Shown here piece after piece: positions 32,672-40,635 of a stretch of DNA of 62,074 nt. The stretch's first letter is position 1, and every line of letters starts with the position of its first letter. The stretch is from the NCBI GenBank assembly GCA_020845895.1, contig JADLEX010000095.1, positions 1-62,074 of the forward strand, in the 5' to 3' direction. The position numbers and the translations under genes were made by a program. Source of the stretch: Deltaproteobacteria bacterium. GTDB taxonomy: Bacteria; Lernaellota; Lernaellaia; JACKCT01. The notes beneath the pieces are model-generated. The model saw nothing but the letters and a program-made list of their open reading frames with translations, had not been told where the DNA came from and ran no database searches.

Positions 32672-35146
32672 ATGTTTGGTCGCCGCATGTTCATCGCGTG
32701 CGTACTGGCCGTGTGCGCGCTCGCCGCGTGCGGGCCGCCCGCGCCGCCGCCGGGATCGTGCCACACCCAGATCCTTTTATCTTCGAACGTCACCGCGCAC
32801 GGGGCATTCTGGTGGCGCGCCGACTGCACGCTGCCGGACGGCGCTGCCGGCCCGGTGATCCTCGCGTTTCCCTCGCTGCGCGACGGCGCGCGATCGTGGA
32901 GCGTTGCCGATTTCATCACGGAACCGAAATCGATTGGCGCCTTGCGGGTGGAAGTCAACGGCACACCGCGCGACTATGAACCGATAACCCTCGGCGAAAC
33001 CGCGGGCGCGGCTCGCATCGACTCCCCGGCGACCGGCTGGCGCAAGGGCGAGCGCGTGGAATTCCTGATCACCTTCGCGAAAGAGGGGACCCCGCAAGCC
33101 CCGACGATCGCGACGAAGAACTACGCTCCCGTCGTCCTCGTGCGCGGCGCGTCGGGATTCGCGGCGCTCGCGGGCATCGAGCCGTTCGACATCGCGCCCG
33201 GTCCCGCGTCGCGCGTGGAGCTTGTCGCGCCGCCCGCGGTCGAGATGAAAAAGCCATTCGAGGTCGCGATACGCGTCATGGATCGCCTCGGAAACCTCGC
33301 GACGCCCGCCGCGCCGGTACGCGTGTTTTTCAAGGAGCGCGACGATGTCGGCATCGACCTGAGCTACAACGCGCCGAAATCGGCCATGATCGACGCGGCG
33401 GTGACGCATCTCGACGCGGGCAGCTTCGACCTCGCCGGGTTTCGCTGGATCGTCGCCGACACCGGCGGCGCGTTCGCGCCGGCGATGTCGAACCCCATCG
33501 CCGTCAGCGCGCCCGGCGACGCGCGGCCCATCGCGTTCGGCGATCTCGACGCCACGGACGGCGCGGACGTCACCGGCCTCGGCTTCGCGGCGATCGCCGA
33601 TCCGGCCCACGCCGCGGACGACGCACTCGCGAAAACGCGCGGCGACACGTGCACCGAACGCGAACAGCTCGGGCGCTTCGTGTCCCTCGTCGCGCGCGAA
33701 TTCTCCGGTTCCGGGCGAGCGCTCGCCCTCTTTGATCGCTGCTCGGTGAAGGCGGTCATCGGTAAACCGGCCGCGTGGTGGGAAGCGGCGCTCGCGCGAA
33801 CGCCGCCGCTCGCGGTGAGCCCGAGCGCGGGGCGTTTCGGTGCGGCGGCGTGGTCGGATGCGCTGGACGCCACCGGCGGCGTGCTCGCTCCCGTCGTCGG
33901 CGTGGACGCGTTCGACGACCTTGCCGCGCAGGTGGATCGCGTTCACGCCATCGCCCTGACGCCCGGAGCCGTCGCGGCGGACGCCGACAACCCCGACGCA
34001 CCGGCCCAAATCGCCGCGCGGCTTGGCGCGGCGGGGCGACGTTTCGGGTTCGTCGGCGCGCGCGGCGCGCTCACCGGCTTGCTCTCCGGCGCGCTCACCA
34101 GGCGCACCGTTTACGATGCCGTCGCGTCGGGTCGCACGTACATCACCAGCGGAGCGCGGATGCTGCTCTACGCGGACGTGGACGGCAAACCGCCGGGCCG
34201 CGAATACGCGCCGGGCGGACCGCCGGTCTTTCACCTCGAAGCCGCGGGCACCGCGCCGCTTAAATCCGTCGATCTGTTTCAGGACGGTCGCGCGATCTTC
34301 TCGCATGGCTTCGAGGCTCCGACGTGGGTGACGAACGAGGACGTGAAGATCCCGGACCTGAAACGCAGCGCCGTTTTCGTCTGGCGCGTCGAGCAGGAAG
34401 ACGGCCACGTCGCGTGGTCGAGCCCGTTCTTCGCGCGTCATCCGAACTGGTCGCGCATCGCGGACCTCGCGGCCGAGTCGATGGGCGACGCCATCGAGAT
34501 TCGGTTCGACTTCGCGCCGGGGCTGAACACGATCGACATCGAGCTGCGCCGCCGCGCGGGCGACGACGGAGGCGGCGATCCGAATCTCTACACGCGCATC
34601 AGCGGGCGCTGGCCCGCCGGGCCGGTGGTTGTGCGCGACAGTCCCGCGAACGCCTACGGCGAGGCCGTGCATTACCTGCTGCTCGAACGCAATGCCGAGG
34701 CCGACGTGGTGATCGCGCGTGCCGTCGCCGCGCCGGCGTTTCCCGCGCACGCCGAGGGCGAGGGCGCGTGGCGCATCGGCGGACGCGTGAACGAATTGTG
34801 CGCCGCGCGCTTCGAGGTGATCGACACCGAGGGCGCGATCGTGCGCGCGATCGATATGGGCGAGCGCGAGCCGGGCACGGTCGAGGCCGTGTGGGATGGC
34901 CGCGACGATGCCGGGCGCGAAATCTTCGGCCCGACATTCTACCGCTTCGCGTGCGGCGAGCGCGTGGGGCCGCGCGTGCCGATCGTCGATCTGGGCATGT
35001 CCCCCGCGGGGCCGATGCCGGGCGAACCCGAACCGGCCGTCGAAGAGTCGCCACCGCCCGAGCCGAAACCCGAGTCGACACCCGAGTCGACACCCGAGCC
35101 GACACCCGAGCCGACACCCGAGCCGACACTCGAGCCGATACCATGA
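32672..35146 (+). CDS. DUF3604-like lipoprotein lacking the expected metal ligands
   Basis: An 824-residue lipoprotein with lipobox C20 (LAAC). The middle and C-terminal parts follow the DUF3604 (PHP-related) layout: GDLDATDGADVTGLGFAAI where relatives have GDLHxHT...SDG, then GRFVSLVAREFSG, and later TVYDAVASGRTYITSGARM, the family's most recognisable segment. The His ligands of the first motif are replaced by Asp and Ala, and the usual TDH is ADP. It is therefore probably catalytically dead and retained for binding or structure. A FlgD-like Ig segment (DGRDDAGREIFGPTFYRF) and a Pro/Glu/Thr repeat tail encoded by 12-base tandem repeats end the protein. The next gene starts inside its stop codon. 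Confidence 0.65.
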   Translation: MFGRRMFIACVLAVCALAACGPPAPPPGSCHTQILLSSNVTAHGAFWWRADCTLPDGAAGPVILAFPSLRDGARSWSVADFITEPKSIGALRVEVNGTPRDYEPITLGETAGAARIDSPATGWRKGERVEFLITFAKEGTPQAPTIATKNYAPVVLVRGASGFAALAGIEPFDIAPGPASRVELVAPPAVEMKKPFEVAIRVMDRLGNLATPAAPVRVFFKERDDVGIDLSYNAPKSAMIDAAVTHLDAGSFDLAGFRWIVADTGGAFAPAMSNPIAVSAPGDARPIAFGDLDATDGADVTGLGFAAIADPAHAADDALAKTRGDTCTEREQLGRFVSLVAREFSGSGRALALFDRCSVKAVIGKPAAWWEAALARTPPLAVSPSAGRFGAAAWSDALDATGGVLAPVVGVDAFDDLAAQVDRVHAIALTPGAVAADADNPDAPAQIAARLGAAGRRFGFVGARGALTGLLSGALTRRTVYDAVASGRTYITSGARMLLYADVDGKPPGREYAPGGPPVFHLEAAGTAPLKSVDLFQDGRAIFSHGFEAPTWVTNEDVKIPDLKRSAVFVWRVEQEDGHVAWSSPFFARHPNWSRIADLAAESMGDAIEIRFDFAPGLNTIDIELRRRAGDDGGGDPNLYTRISGRWPAGPVVVRDSPANAYGEAVHYLLLERNAEADVVIARAVAAPAFPAHAEGEGAWRIGGRVNELCAARFEVIDTEGAIVRAIDMGEREPGTVEAVWDGRDDAGREIFGPTFYRFACGERVGPRVPIVDLGMSPAGPMPGEPEPAVEESPPPEPKPESTPESTPEPTPEPTPEPTLEPIP

Positions 35147-35760
35147 GACGCGCGCTCGCCGTCCTGCTGGCCGTGCTTGCCGCGGGGTGCGCCGCGCATG
35201 CGCCGGTCGCGGAGGCGCCGCCGCCGGTATCCGATGAGGAACTCGATCTTCCCGTCGCGCCGGGGGTGACGAAAAAGATCGTGCTGCCCGACCCGGTGAT
35301 CCGCGCGAACCTCGCCGAGGGCTACGCCGCGACGCGTTCGGTGCACCCGGGGACGGTCGTGGCCGACGTGGACGGCGGCGTGGTCACGCTGCGCGGCACG
35401 GTGGCGTCGATTTCCGAACGCAATCTCGCCATCGCCGTCGCCGCGACGAGCCCGGGGGTGCGTCGCGTGAAGCCCAAGCTGATCGTGAAACCGGCGACGC
35501 GCGCCGAGTGGCCCGCGCATGACGCGCGCGGCATCGCCGACGTGGCAACCGACCAGCAGCTTCTCGCGGAGGTGCGCCGCCGGATTTCGGCGACGAACCA
35601 GGTGCGCGTCGCCGAGCTCGACGTACAGGTTTGCATGGGCGTCGTGATTCTGTCGGGGCCGGTGGAATCGGCGGCGGTGCGCGCGCGGCTGCGCGAAACG
35701 GCGCTCTACATCCCGCGCGTGCGTGGCGTGGTCAACAACCTGTGGGTGCCGGGCGAGTGA
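35143..35760 (+). CDS. BON-domain lipoprotein
   Basis: A 205-residue lipoprotein with ATGA overlap to the previous gene. Lipobox C16 (LAAGC). Two BON domains follow (about residues 50-115 with GGVVTLRGTVAS, and about 130-205 with MGVVILSGPVESAAVRARL), as in OsmY/DolP-type proteins that bind phospholipid or stabilise the outer membrane. Coupling to the DUF3604-like lipoprotein suggests a shared envelope role. Its stop codon lies within the first unit of a 21-base tandem repeat. Confidence 0.88.
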   Translation: MRRALAVLLAVLAAGCAAHAPVAEAPPPVSDEELDLPVAPGVTKKIVLPDPVIRANLAEGYAATRSVHPGTVVADVDGGVVTLRGTVASISERNLAIAVAATSPGVRRVKPKLIVKPATRAEWPAHDARGIADVATDQQLLAEVRRRISATNQVRVAELDVQVCMGVVILSGPVESAAVRARLRETALYIPRVRGVVNNLWVPGE

Positions 35761-35861
35761 CCGACACCCGTGAGAGCGTGACCGACACCGGTGCGAGCGC
35801 GACCGACGCCCGTGCGAGCGTGACCGACACCGGTGCGAGCGTGACCGTCACAGGTGCCGGT
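35757..35861. repeat. 21-base minisatellite, five units, at convergent gene ends
   Basis: Five head-to-tail 21-base units (35757, 35778, 35799, 35820, 35841); units 2 and 4 are identical, unit 5 is the most diverged. The array begins at the BON-gene stop and contains the stop codon of the convergent creatininase-family gene at 35848. Read in the plus direction it could encode a VTDTGAS-like heptapeptide repeat. Confidence 0.9.
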
Positions 35862-36708
35862 TGCGCCAGATGCTGCGCAGCGTGAACGTGACGACCTCCC
35901 ACGCGGAATCCGTTCCGTACGCGATCTTGCCTGCCGCGATCGGCGGGCGCAGCGCGGCGGCGTGGCGCGCGTAGATCTCTTCCGCGGCGTCGGTGTTCCC
36001 CTCGCGCAGCAGGCGCGTCGCCGCCTCGGCGAGGCGCGGCACGATCAGCTCGAGCGCGCGGCGGCCCTCGTCGGCGCTCGCGTGCGTGCGCGGATCGATG
36101 CCGAAGATGCCCAGTCGCGCGGCGCGCCCGTCGAGCGTCATCGGCTCGGTTGGAAGCGCGCCGAGATCCACCAGTTCGGGCGTGATCGCCATCAGAATCG
36201 ACGTCTCCCACTTCGCGGCGTGATCGCCGAGGTAGCCGATGTCCGTCGCGAGCATCGCCTCCGAAATTCCCATCGCCGCCACGCCCCGGCGCGCCGACAC
36301 GCGGCGGCACTCGGCGCGCAGCATCGTAAGCTGCGCGAGCGGGTAATGCCCCGTGAGAAACACGATGGCGTGAAAACCAAAATCGGCGAGTTGATTCAAT
36401 GCTCCGCGCACCTGACGGCGCAGCGCGCGTTTGCCGAAACGGAACGTGAACGGAAAACGCAGCGTGTGAAACGCGCCCCAGCTCATCGCGGGAAACACCA
36501 CGCCGCCCGCGCGCGCGGCGGCCTGCTCGCAGATCCACGCGGCCTTGATGGAGTCGAGTCCCAGCGGCGCGTGCTCGCCGTGCCACTCCAGCGCACCCAG
36601 CGGCACCCACGCGATCGGCGTTCGCGCGAGCATGTCGCGCACCGCGGCGGGCCGGGCGCGTTCGAAACGCTCAAAGACGGGATCGCCGTCGATTATGTCG
36701 TTCGGCAT
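35848..36708 (-). CDS. creatininase-family amidohydrolase
   Basis: A 286-residue cytoplasmic protein; ATG 36708 follows GGAG by six bases (the frame is open further up without a ribosome site). It shows the creatininase metal motif VPLGALEWHGEHAPLGLDS (Glu, His, Asp) and LTGHYPLAQ with a second His. Relatives include creatinine amidohydrolase, FAPy deformylase and MftE-type peptidases, so the reaction is uncertain: hydrolysis of an amide or small peptide with two divalent metals. Its last residues are encoded in a minisatellite, so repeat change could alter the C-terminus. Confidence 0.85.
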   Translation of the reverse strand: MPNDIIDGDPVFERFERARPAAVRDMLARTPIAWVPLGALEWHGEHAPLGLDSIKAAWICEQAAARAGGVVFPAMSWGAFHTLRFPFTFRFGKRALRRQVRGALNQLADFGFHAIVFLTGHYPLAQLTMLRAECRRVSARRGVAAMGISEAMLATDIGYLGDHAAKWETSILMAITPELVDLGALPTEPMTLDGRAARLGIFGIDPRTHASADEGRRALELIVPRLAEAATRLLREGNTDAAEEIYARHAAALRPPIAAGKIAYGTDSAWEVVTFTLRSIWRNRHL

Positions 36709-36744
36709 ACGTGTCTCCAAGATTCGGCTACGACGCGACCTCCT

Positions 36745-36769
36745 CATTCTATTCGGGGTAATAAGAATG
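36745..36769. promoter_or_regulatory. imperfect palindrome in divergent gap
   Basis: CATTCTATT and AATAAGAATG form an inverted repeat with a one-base bulge around CGGGGT, 37 bases upstream of the creatininase-family start and in the AT-richer part of this 238-base divergent gap. It could be an operator. Confidence 0.25.
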
Positions 36770-36946
36770 TCGAATACGCCCACCTCCCCGACTCCACTTG
36801 TGCCAAACAGTCCAGCCGGAGGGAATCGACAGACCGATGCCGGCCAGGGTGACGCAAGCTGAAGAAATTCCTTGCATTCGGTTCGGCTGCGTGAGACAAT
36901 TCCCTCGTCGCTCGGCATCTTTCCAAAATTGTGGCGGAAGTTTCCC

Positions 36947-37539
36947 ATGAAGTCGTTCGTGGCAACGATGTGTGTCTTCGTGTTGGCAATCGTATCTTTT
37001 GGAACGGCCTTGGCCGGTGTCGTGGAGGATTCTGGCAACACCGATCCCGACACGTTCTATGACTCTTTGGACGAGTCGGGAGACGAGATTTATCTGGAAA
37101 ACGGCAGCACCACACTCATTTTCGACAAGGCGACGGGAAATCTCACGTATTGGTCCGATGCATCCGGCGCGGTCCTCGCGGATACTCCGTCCGACGATTC
37201 GAAGAGTGCCACCGATACTGCGACCGATTCCCCCGAGTCCTTGCTGCTGGATGCCGGCACGAACCGCAGCGAGTGCGACATCTGGAGCGAGCAGAACATC
37301 CTGATCGACGTGATCAACTGGAACGGCGACTGCAACCCTCAGTCCTCTGCTGGGCGCGGAGTGAAGACGGTTTGTGGCGAAAGGAAAAAATCGACGAAGA
37401 GGACATTGGCGGAGTTGCCATCACGTGGATATATGGATTTGCTGTAAGCCCGAGCGGAGTGGTGGGAATCCTCTACGAATGGCGCGACGACGACCTCAAC
37501 TACCTGAAAGTCGCGCTGCGTGTGCCGGTGGAGGAGTGA
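36947..37539 (+). pseudogene. frameshifted secreted protein of unknown function
   Basis: ATG 36947 begins a clear signal peptide (MKSFVATMCVFVLAIVSFG, cleavage near ALA-G), an acidic mature part (SLDESGDEIYLENGSTTLIF, DKATGNLTYWSD) and a Cys-containing region, then the frame ends at 37447. Another frame open through the same interval continues the protein naturally to 37539 (EEDIGGVAITWIYGFAVSP, VVGILYEWRDDD), so one frameshift lies at about 37335-37395. A run of six A at about 37384-37390 is a candidate place for an indel. It is either a recent pseudogene or an assembly/sequencing error. No domain recognised. Confidence 0.65.
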
Positions 37540-37599
37540 ACCGGCGGAGGGATTCGACTCCGGTGCCGCATTTCCCGCCACTCCACGCAATTTCCGTAA

Positions 37600-38967
37600 T
37601 CATCGCGCGCACAGTCGTCGACCGTGCTCGGCGGCGATGTGCTCCGCGTCGGGGTACGCGAGGCTCGGGATCAGAAAGTCGGTGTCGGGAAACTCGAACT
37701 TCGACCACACGGGAAGCTCGGGCACGCAGTCGTTCTCGAGCGCACGGCGCACCCGTTCGGCACGATCGGGAAAGTACGCGGCGAGCGGCATTCCGGGGCC
37801 CATCGTGATCGAGAGCCGCCCGGGCGCGGCGTGGCGATGGAACTGCGCCGCGAGCACGAGCAGCGCGCCGACCGCGACGAGCGCGGCGATCCGCCCCGCC
37901 CGGCCCAGTCCTCCCCGCGAGCACGCCGCCCACGCCCCCGCCGATGCCGCGAGCGATGGCGCGTAATAGCGATAGTCGAACAGGTCGTTGACCAGCCCCG
38001 ACAGGTAGCCCGCGAAGAGCCCCCCCGCGAAGAGCAGCGGTGCGAGCGCCTCCGCGCGCGGTCGGCGCACGAACGCGAACGCGGCGAGCGCGAGCATCAC
38101 GAGCGAGGGCGCGACCGCCCACAGCCGGAACATCACGATGCGCCGCACGCCGCCGTCCGCGAGATCGAAGGGCGCGGTTCGAGCGCCGCCCAGAATCACC
38201 GCCGAATTCGTCAGGTGATTCGCAAAGTTTTCGGGATTCGCGAGATAGCCCGCGACGAGGCCGCTGATCGCGCCGATCGCCGCCGCCGCCGCGAGCGGAA
38301 TACGCGGCGCGCTTTCCGTCTTTCGCACGAGCGCCCATAACGACGCCGCACCCGCCGCGACGAGATACACCACGCACCACTCGGGCCGCGCGAGACCGAC
38401 CAGCAGTCCGCCCGCGGCGGCCGACGCGCCGCGCACGCGCGCGCTCCACGCGTCGTGCGTCGCCGCGACGAGCGCGAGAGCCGCGAGGCCGGTGACGAGC
38501 GCGCCGATGCTGCCGTCGAGGTAGAGTTGCACCGACGACGCGATCGCGAGTGGGCTCGCCGCGAGGGCGAGGATCACGCCGACGCGCACGCCGATGTCGT
38601 CTCGCTCGCGCGTTAAGAAGGCCAGCGCGCCCGCGAGCACGAGAAACAGGTAGAGCGCGAAGTGCAGGCGAATTGCGCCGACGAGGTCCGTCGCGCGGGT
38701 CCCCTCGGCGATCGCCGTGCGCAGCCCCGAGCCCGCCGCGCGCAGCCACAGGTATGGGGCGATCGGGTGATTGAAATTCAGGAGGATCGGATCGCCCGCG
38801 ACGTAACCCGCGAGAATGAAGCGCGGAAAGGCCGGCGGATCGAGCAGCAGGTTCGCGAAGAGGCCCTCTTCGCCGATGATGGGGTGCTCGAAGTACGGCG
38901 CGCGCGAAACGAAATACACGAGCGCGAGCAGCGCGAACGCGATCAGGAAACGGCGCGTCGCGGTCAT
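37600..38967 (-). CDS. GT-C-type membrane glycosyltransferase-like protein
   Basis: A 455-residue polytopic membrane protein (about 10 hydrophobic segments). The N-terminus follows the GT39/ArnT pattern, with an acidic pair in the first external loop (FEHPIIGEEGLFANLLL), where these enzymes bind polyprenyl-phosphate sugar donors. Its ATG overlaps the stop of the GT2 gene upstream (ATGA). By family knowledge the GT2 enzyme would make a polyprenyl-phosphate sugar and this protein would transfer it to a lipid or protein at the periplasmic face. The acceptor is unknown. Confidence 0.75.
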   Translation of the reverse strand: MTATRRFLIAFALLALVYFVSRAPYFEHPIIGEEGLFANLLLDPPAFPRFILAGYVAGDPILLNFNHPIAPYLWLRAAGSGLRTAIAEGTRATDLVGAIRLHFALYLFLVLAGALAFLTRERDDIGVRVGVILALAASPLAIASSVQLYLDGSIGALVTGLAALALVAATHDAWSARVRGASAAAGGLLVGLARPEWCVVYLVAAGAASLWALVRKTESAPRIPLAAAAAIGAISGLVAGYLANPENFANHLTNSAVILGGARTAPFDLADGGVRRIVMFRLWAVAPSLVMLALAAFAFVRRPRAEALAPLLFAGGLFAGYLSGLVNDLFDYRYYAPSLAASAGAWAACSRGGLGRAGRIAALVAVGALLVLAAQFHRHAAPGRLSITMGPGMPLAAYFPDRAERVRRALENDCVPELPVWSKFEFPDTDFLIPSLAYPDAEHIAAEHGRRLCAR

Positions 38968-39752
38968 CGCGTCGAAACGTGAACGCCGCGCGAGCGTTCT
39001 TCGCGCAGCCGCCACAGCAGCGAGAGAAAATCGCCCGTCGTCGGGCCGAGCCGCATGTGCGACAGGCCGTGTTTTTGGTCGTAACGCAGTCGGATGGGGA
39101 TCTCGGCGACCTTCGCGCCCGACCACGCGAGCTTGGTGATGAGTTCGACCATCACGCCGAAGCTCTGCGTGGTGACGACGTCGTCGCCCCAGGTGTCGAA
39201 CGCGCGCCGCACGCACGCCGCGCGATACCAGCGATAGCCGCACGACAGATCGCGTGCGGGCAGCGGCCCGACGAGGAGCCGGTAAAACCACCGCGACGCC
39301 GCCGTGAATCCGCCGCGCCACCACGGCACGCCCACGACCGACGCGCCCGGCACGAAGCGGCTGCACACCACGACGTCCGCGCCCGTGCGCGCCGCCATGT
39401 CCATCTGCTCGATCACCTGCCGGGGGTCGTGCGTGGCGTCGGCGTCCATCACCGCGAACCAGCCGTCCGCCGACACGCGCGCGACGGATTCGCGCAGGAT
39501 GGTGCGAACGGCGGCGGAGAGACCGCGATTGCGCCCGTGACGCACGAGCACGACGGGAAATTTCGCGGCGGCGCGCTCCGCGATGGCGGCGGTGTCGTCG
39601 GCGCTGCCGTCGTCGACGACGAGGATCGCGCAGCGCGGCGGCAGCATCGCGGCGATGGCTTCGATCAGGCCGGGGAGCGCAGCGGCCTCGTTATACGCGG
39701 GCAGCGCGACGATGCCGTCGAAGGCGTCCGGTTCACCGGCGGGGGAGGACAT
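38964..39752 (-). CDS. GT2 glycosyltransferase, polyprenyl-phosphate sugar synthase type
   Basis: A 262-residue GT-A fold enzyme without C-terminal membrane helices. DPM1/Ppm-like motifs are clear: VALPAYNEAAALPGLI, VVDDGSADDT, NRGLSAAVR, the metal site MDADATHDP, and SRFVPGAS with an SCGYRWYRA block. Such enzymes transfer mannose, glucose or an amino sugar from an NDP donor to a polyprenyl phosphate. It is co-translated with the downstream GT-C-like membrane gene through a four-base overlap, which fits a two-step lipid-linked glycosylation module. Confidence 0.88.
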   Translation of the reverse strand: MSSPAGEPDAFDGIVALPAYNEAAALPGLIEAIAAMLPPRCAILVVDDGSADDTAAIAERAAAKFPVVLVRHGRNRGLSAAVRTILRESVARVSADGWFAVMDADATHDPRQVIEQMDMAARTGADVVVCSRFVPGASVVGVPWWRGGFTAASRWFYRLLVGPLPARDLSCGYRWYRAACVRRAFDTWGDDVVTTQSFGVMVELITKLAWSGAKVAEIPIRLRYDQKHGLSHMRLGPTTGDFLSLLWRLREERSRGVHVSTR

Positions 39753-39838
39753 GCGCGCATGTTATCCGCCGCCGCCGCGCTTGGGTAGCGGGGCTGAGGT
39801 GGCTCGGGACCGCCGAGCGCCAGCTCGGCATTTCTTGG

Positions 39839-40195
39839 TCAGGCCTGCGCGCGCCCCCGCGGATTCGAACGCCCACGGTGGGACGATCGCGACGGTGACT
39901 TGATCGGCTCGAAGTCGATCGACAATCGAGTTCCCAGCGCCGCGGCGATCCGACGAAGCATTCTGATGGAATACCCCGCGTACTCCGGATTCTCCATGCG
40001 CGCGATGACCGACTGCGTCGTGCCGATTCGCGCGGCGAGGTCCTTTTGCGATAAGCCGGCCGCTTGGCGAACCTTCAAGATCTTGATCGCCAGATCGATT
40101 TTGCCTTTCTCCTCCTCGAAAACCGCCGCGAACTCGGGGTCCTTGAGTTGGTCCGTCAGATAGTCGCGAAATTCATCGCTTGGTCGGGTCTTCAT
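39839..40195 (-). CDS. XRE-family antitoxin (HigA-like)
   Basis: A 118-residue protein with an N-terminal helical region and a Cro/C1-type helix-turn-helix (GLSQKDLAARIGTTQSVIAR, about residues 47-66). The C-terminus is basic and Arg/Ser-rich. It overlaps the toxin gene by 23 bases, downstream of it, the toxin-first order typical of higBA. It should bind the toxin and repress the shared promoter. Confidence 0.85.
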   Translation of the reverse strand: MKTRPSDEFRDYLTDQLKDPEFAAVFEEEKGKIDLAIKILKVRQAAGLSQKDLAARIGTTQSVIARMENPEYAGYSIRMLRRIAAALGTRLSIDFEPIKSPSRSSHRGRSNPRGRAQA

Positions 40196-40541
40196 GGTCC
40201 TTCTCCAGGAATTGCCGCAATCGTTTGTCGGCGATCAGGATTTCGCCCGACGGCGTCTTGGAGGTCTTCTTCACGAATCCGTGAAGGAGCACGATTCGCC
40301 GACCGGATACGAGGCTGTAGAACACGCGATAGATGTTTCCGTCGAATCCCACGCGGAGTTCACGGAGTTTTCGGCTTCCCGAGATGGCCTTTGAAAATGG
40401 CTCGGGAAGGAAACCCTCTTCGCCCAATCGTTGGATCGCCCGTAAAAGCCGCGCTTTGGCGCGGATATCGGGTAAGGCGTCCAGAAAGTCCCGAACGGGA
40501 CACCGACCGCTATCCGCGACGTGGAAAACGATCCTGAACAC
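40173..40541 (-). CDS. RelE/HigB-superfamily toxin (phage Gp49-like)
   Basis: A 122-residue protein starting at GTG 40541. The frame extends further upstream, but the promoter and operator lie there. The core matches the Gp49/HigB-type family: VRDFLDALPDIRAKA, LRELRVGFDGNIYRVFYS, RRIVLLHGFVKKTSKTP, with the basic KKT and Arg residues used for mRNA cleavage in relatives. It probably cuts ribosome-bound mRNA when free. The -10 box lies seven bases upstream of the GTG, so the transcript may be leaderless. Confidence 0.85.
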   Translation of the reverse strand: MFRIVFHVADSGRCPVRDFLDALPDIRAKARLLRAIQRLGEEGFLPEPFSKAISGSRKLRELRVGFDGNIYRVFYSLVSGRRIVLLHGFVKKTSKTPSGEILIADKRLRQFLEKDHEDPTKR

Positions 40542-40547
40542 GCTCGA

Positions 40548-40576
40548 AGTATCGCAATATTGCGATCGTCCGTCAA
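40548..40576 (-). promoter_or_regulatory. toxin-antitoxin promoter with operator between -35 and -10
   Basis: Minus strand: TTGACG (40576-40571), 17-base spacer, GATACT (40553-40548). A perfect 16-base palindrome ATCGCAATATTGCGAT (40551-40566) fills the spacer and enters the -10, so antitoxin binding there would block RNA polymerase. Transcription would start at about 40541, the toxin's GTG. Confidence 0.65.
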
Positions 40577-40583
40577 GAGAGTA

Positions 40584-40620
40584 GCGGGCGTGCCCGCACA
40601 GCCGTGGGCGGCTGTGCCAC
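40584..40620. repeat. palindromic repeat, family A, copy 2
   Basis: Two adjoining hairpins, GCGGGC/GCCCGC (40584-40597) and GCACAGCCG/CGGCTGTGC (40596-40617), end in CCACA, like the copy at 17575-17640. A fragment with the same end in reverse orientation (ATGTGGCACAG) lies at 32503-32513. It separates the S46 peptidase gene end from the toxin-antitoxin promoter. Confidence 0.6.
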
Positions 40621-40635
40621 ATTCCGACTTGTGAG

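Noticed and set aside
35631-35885. Plus-strand frame with VTDTGAS repeats as a protein gene
   Set aside because: It is a shadow produced by the minisatellite, overlaps two real genes, and has no start signal.
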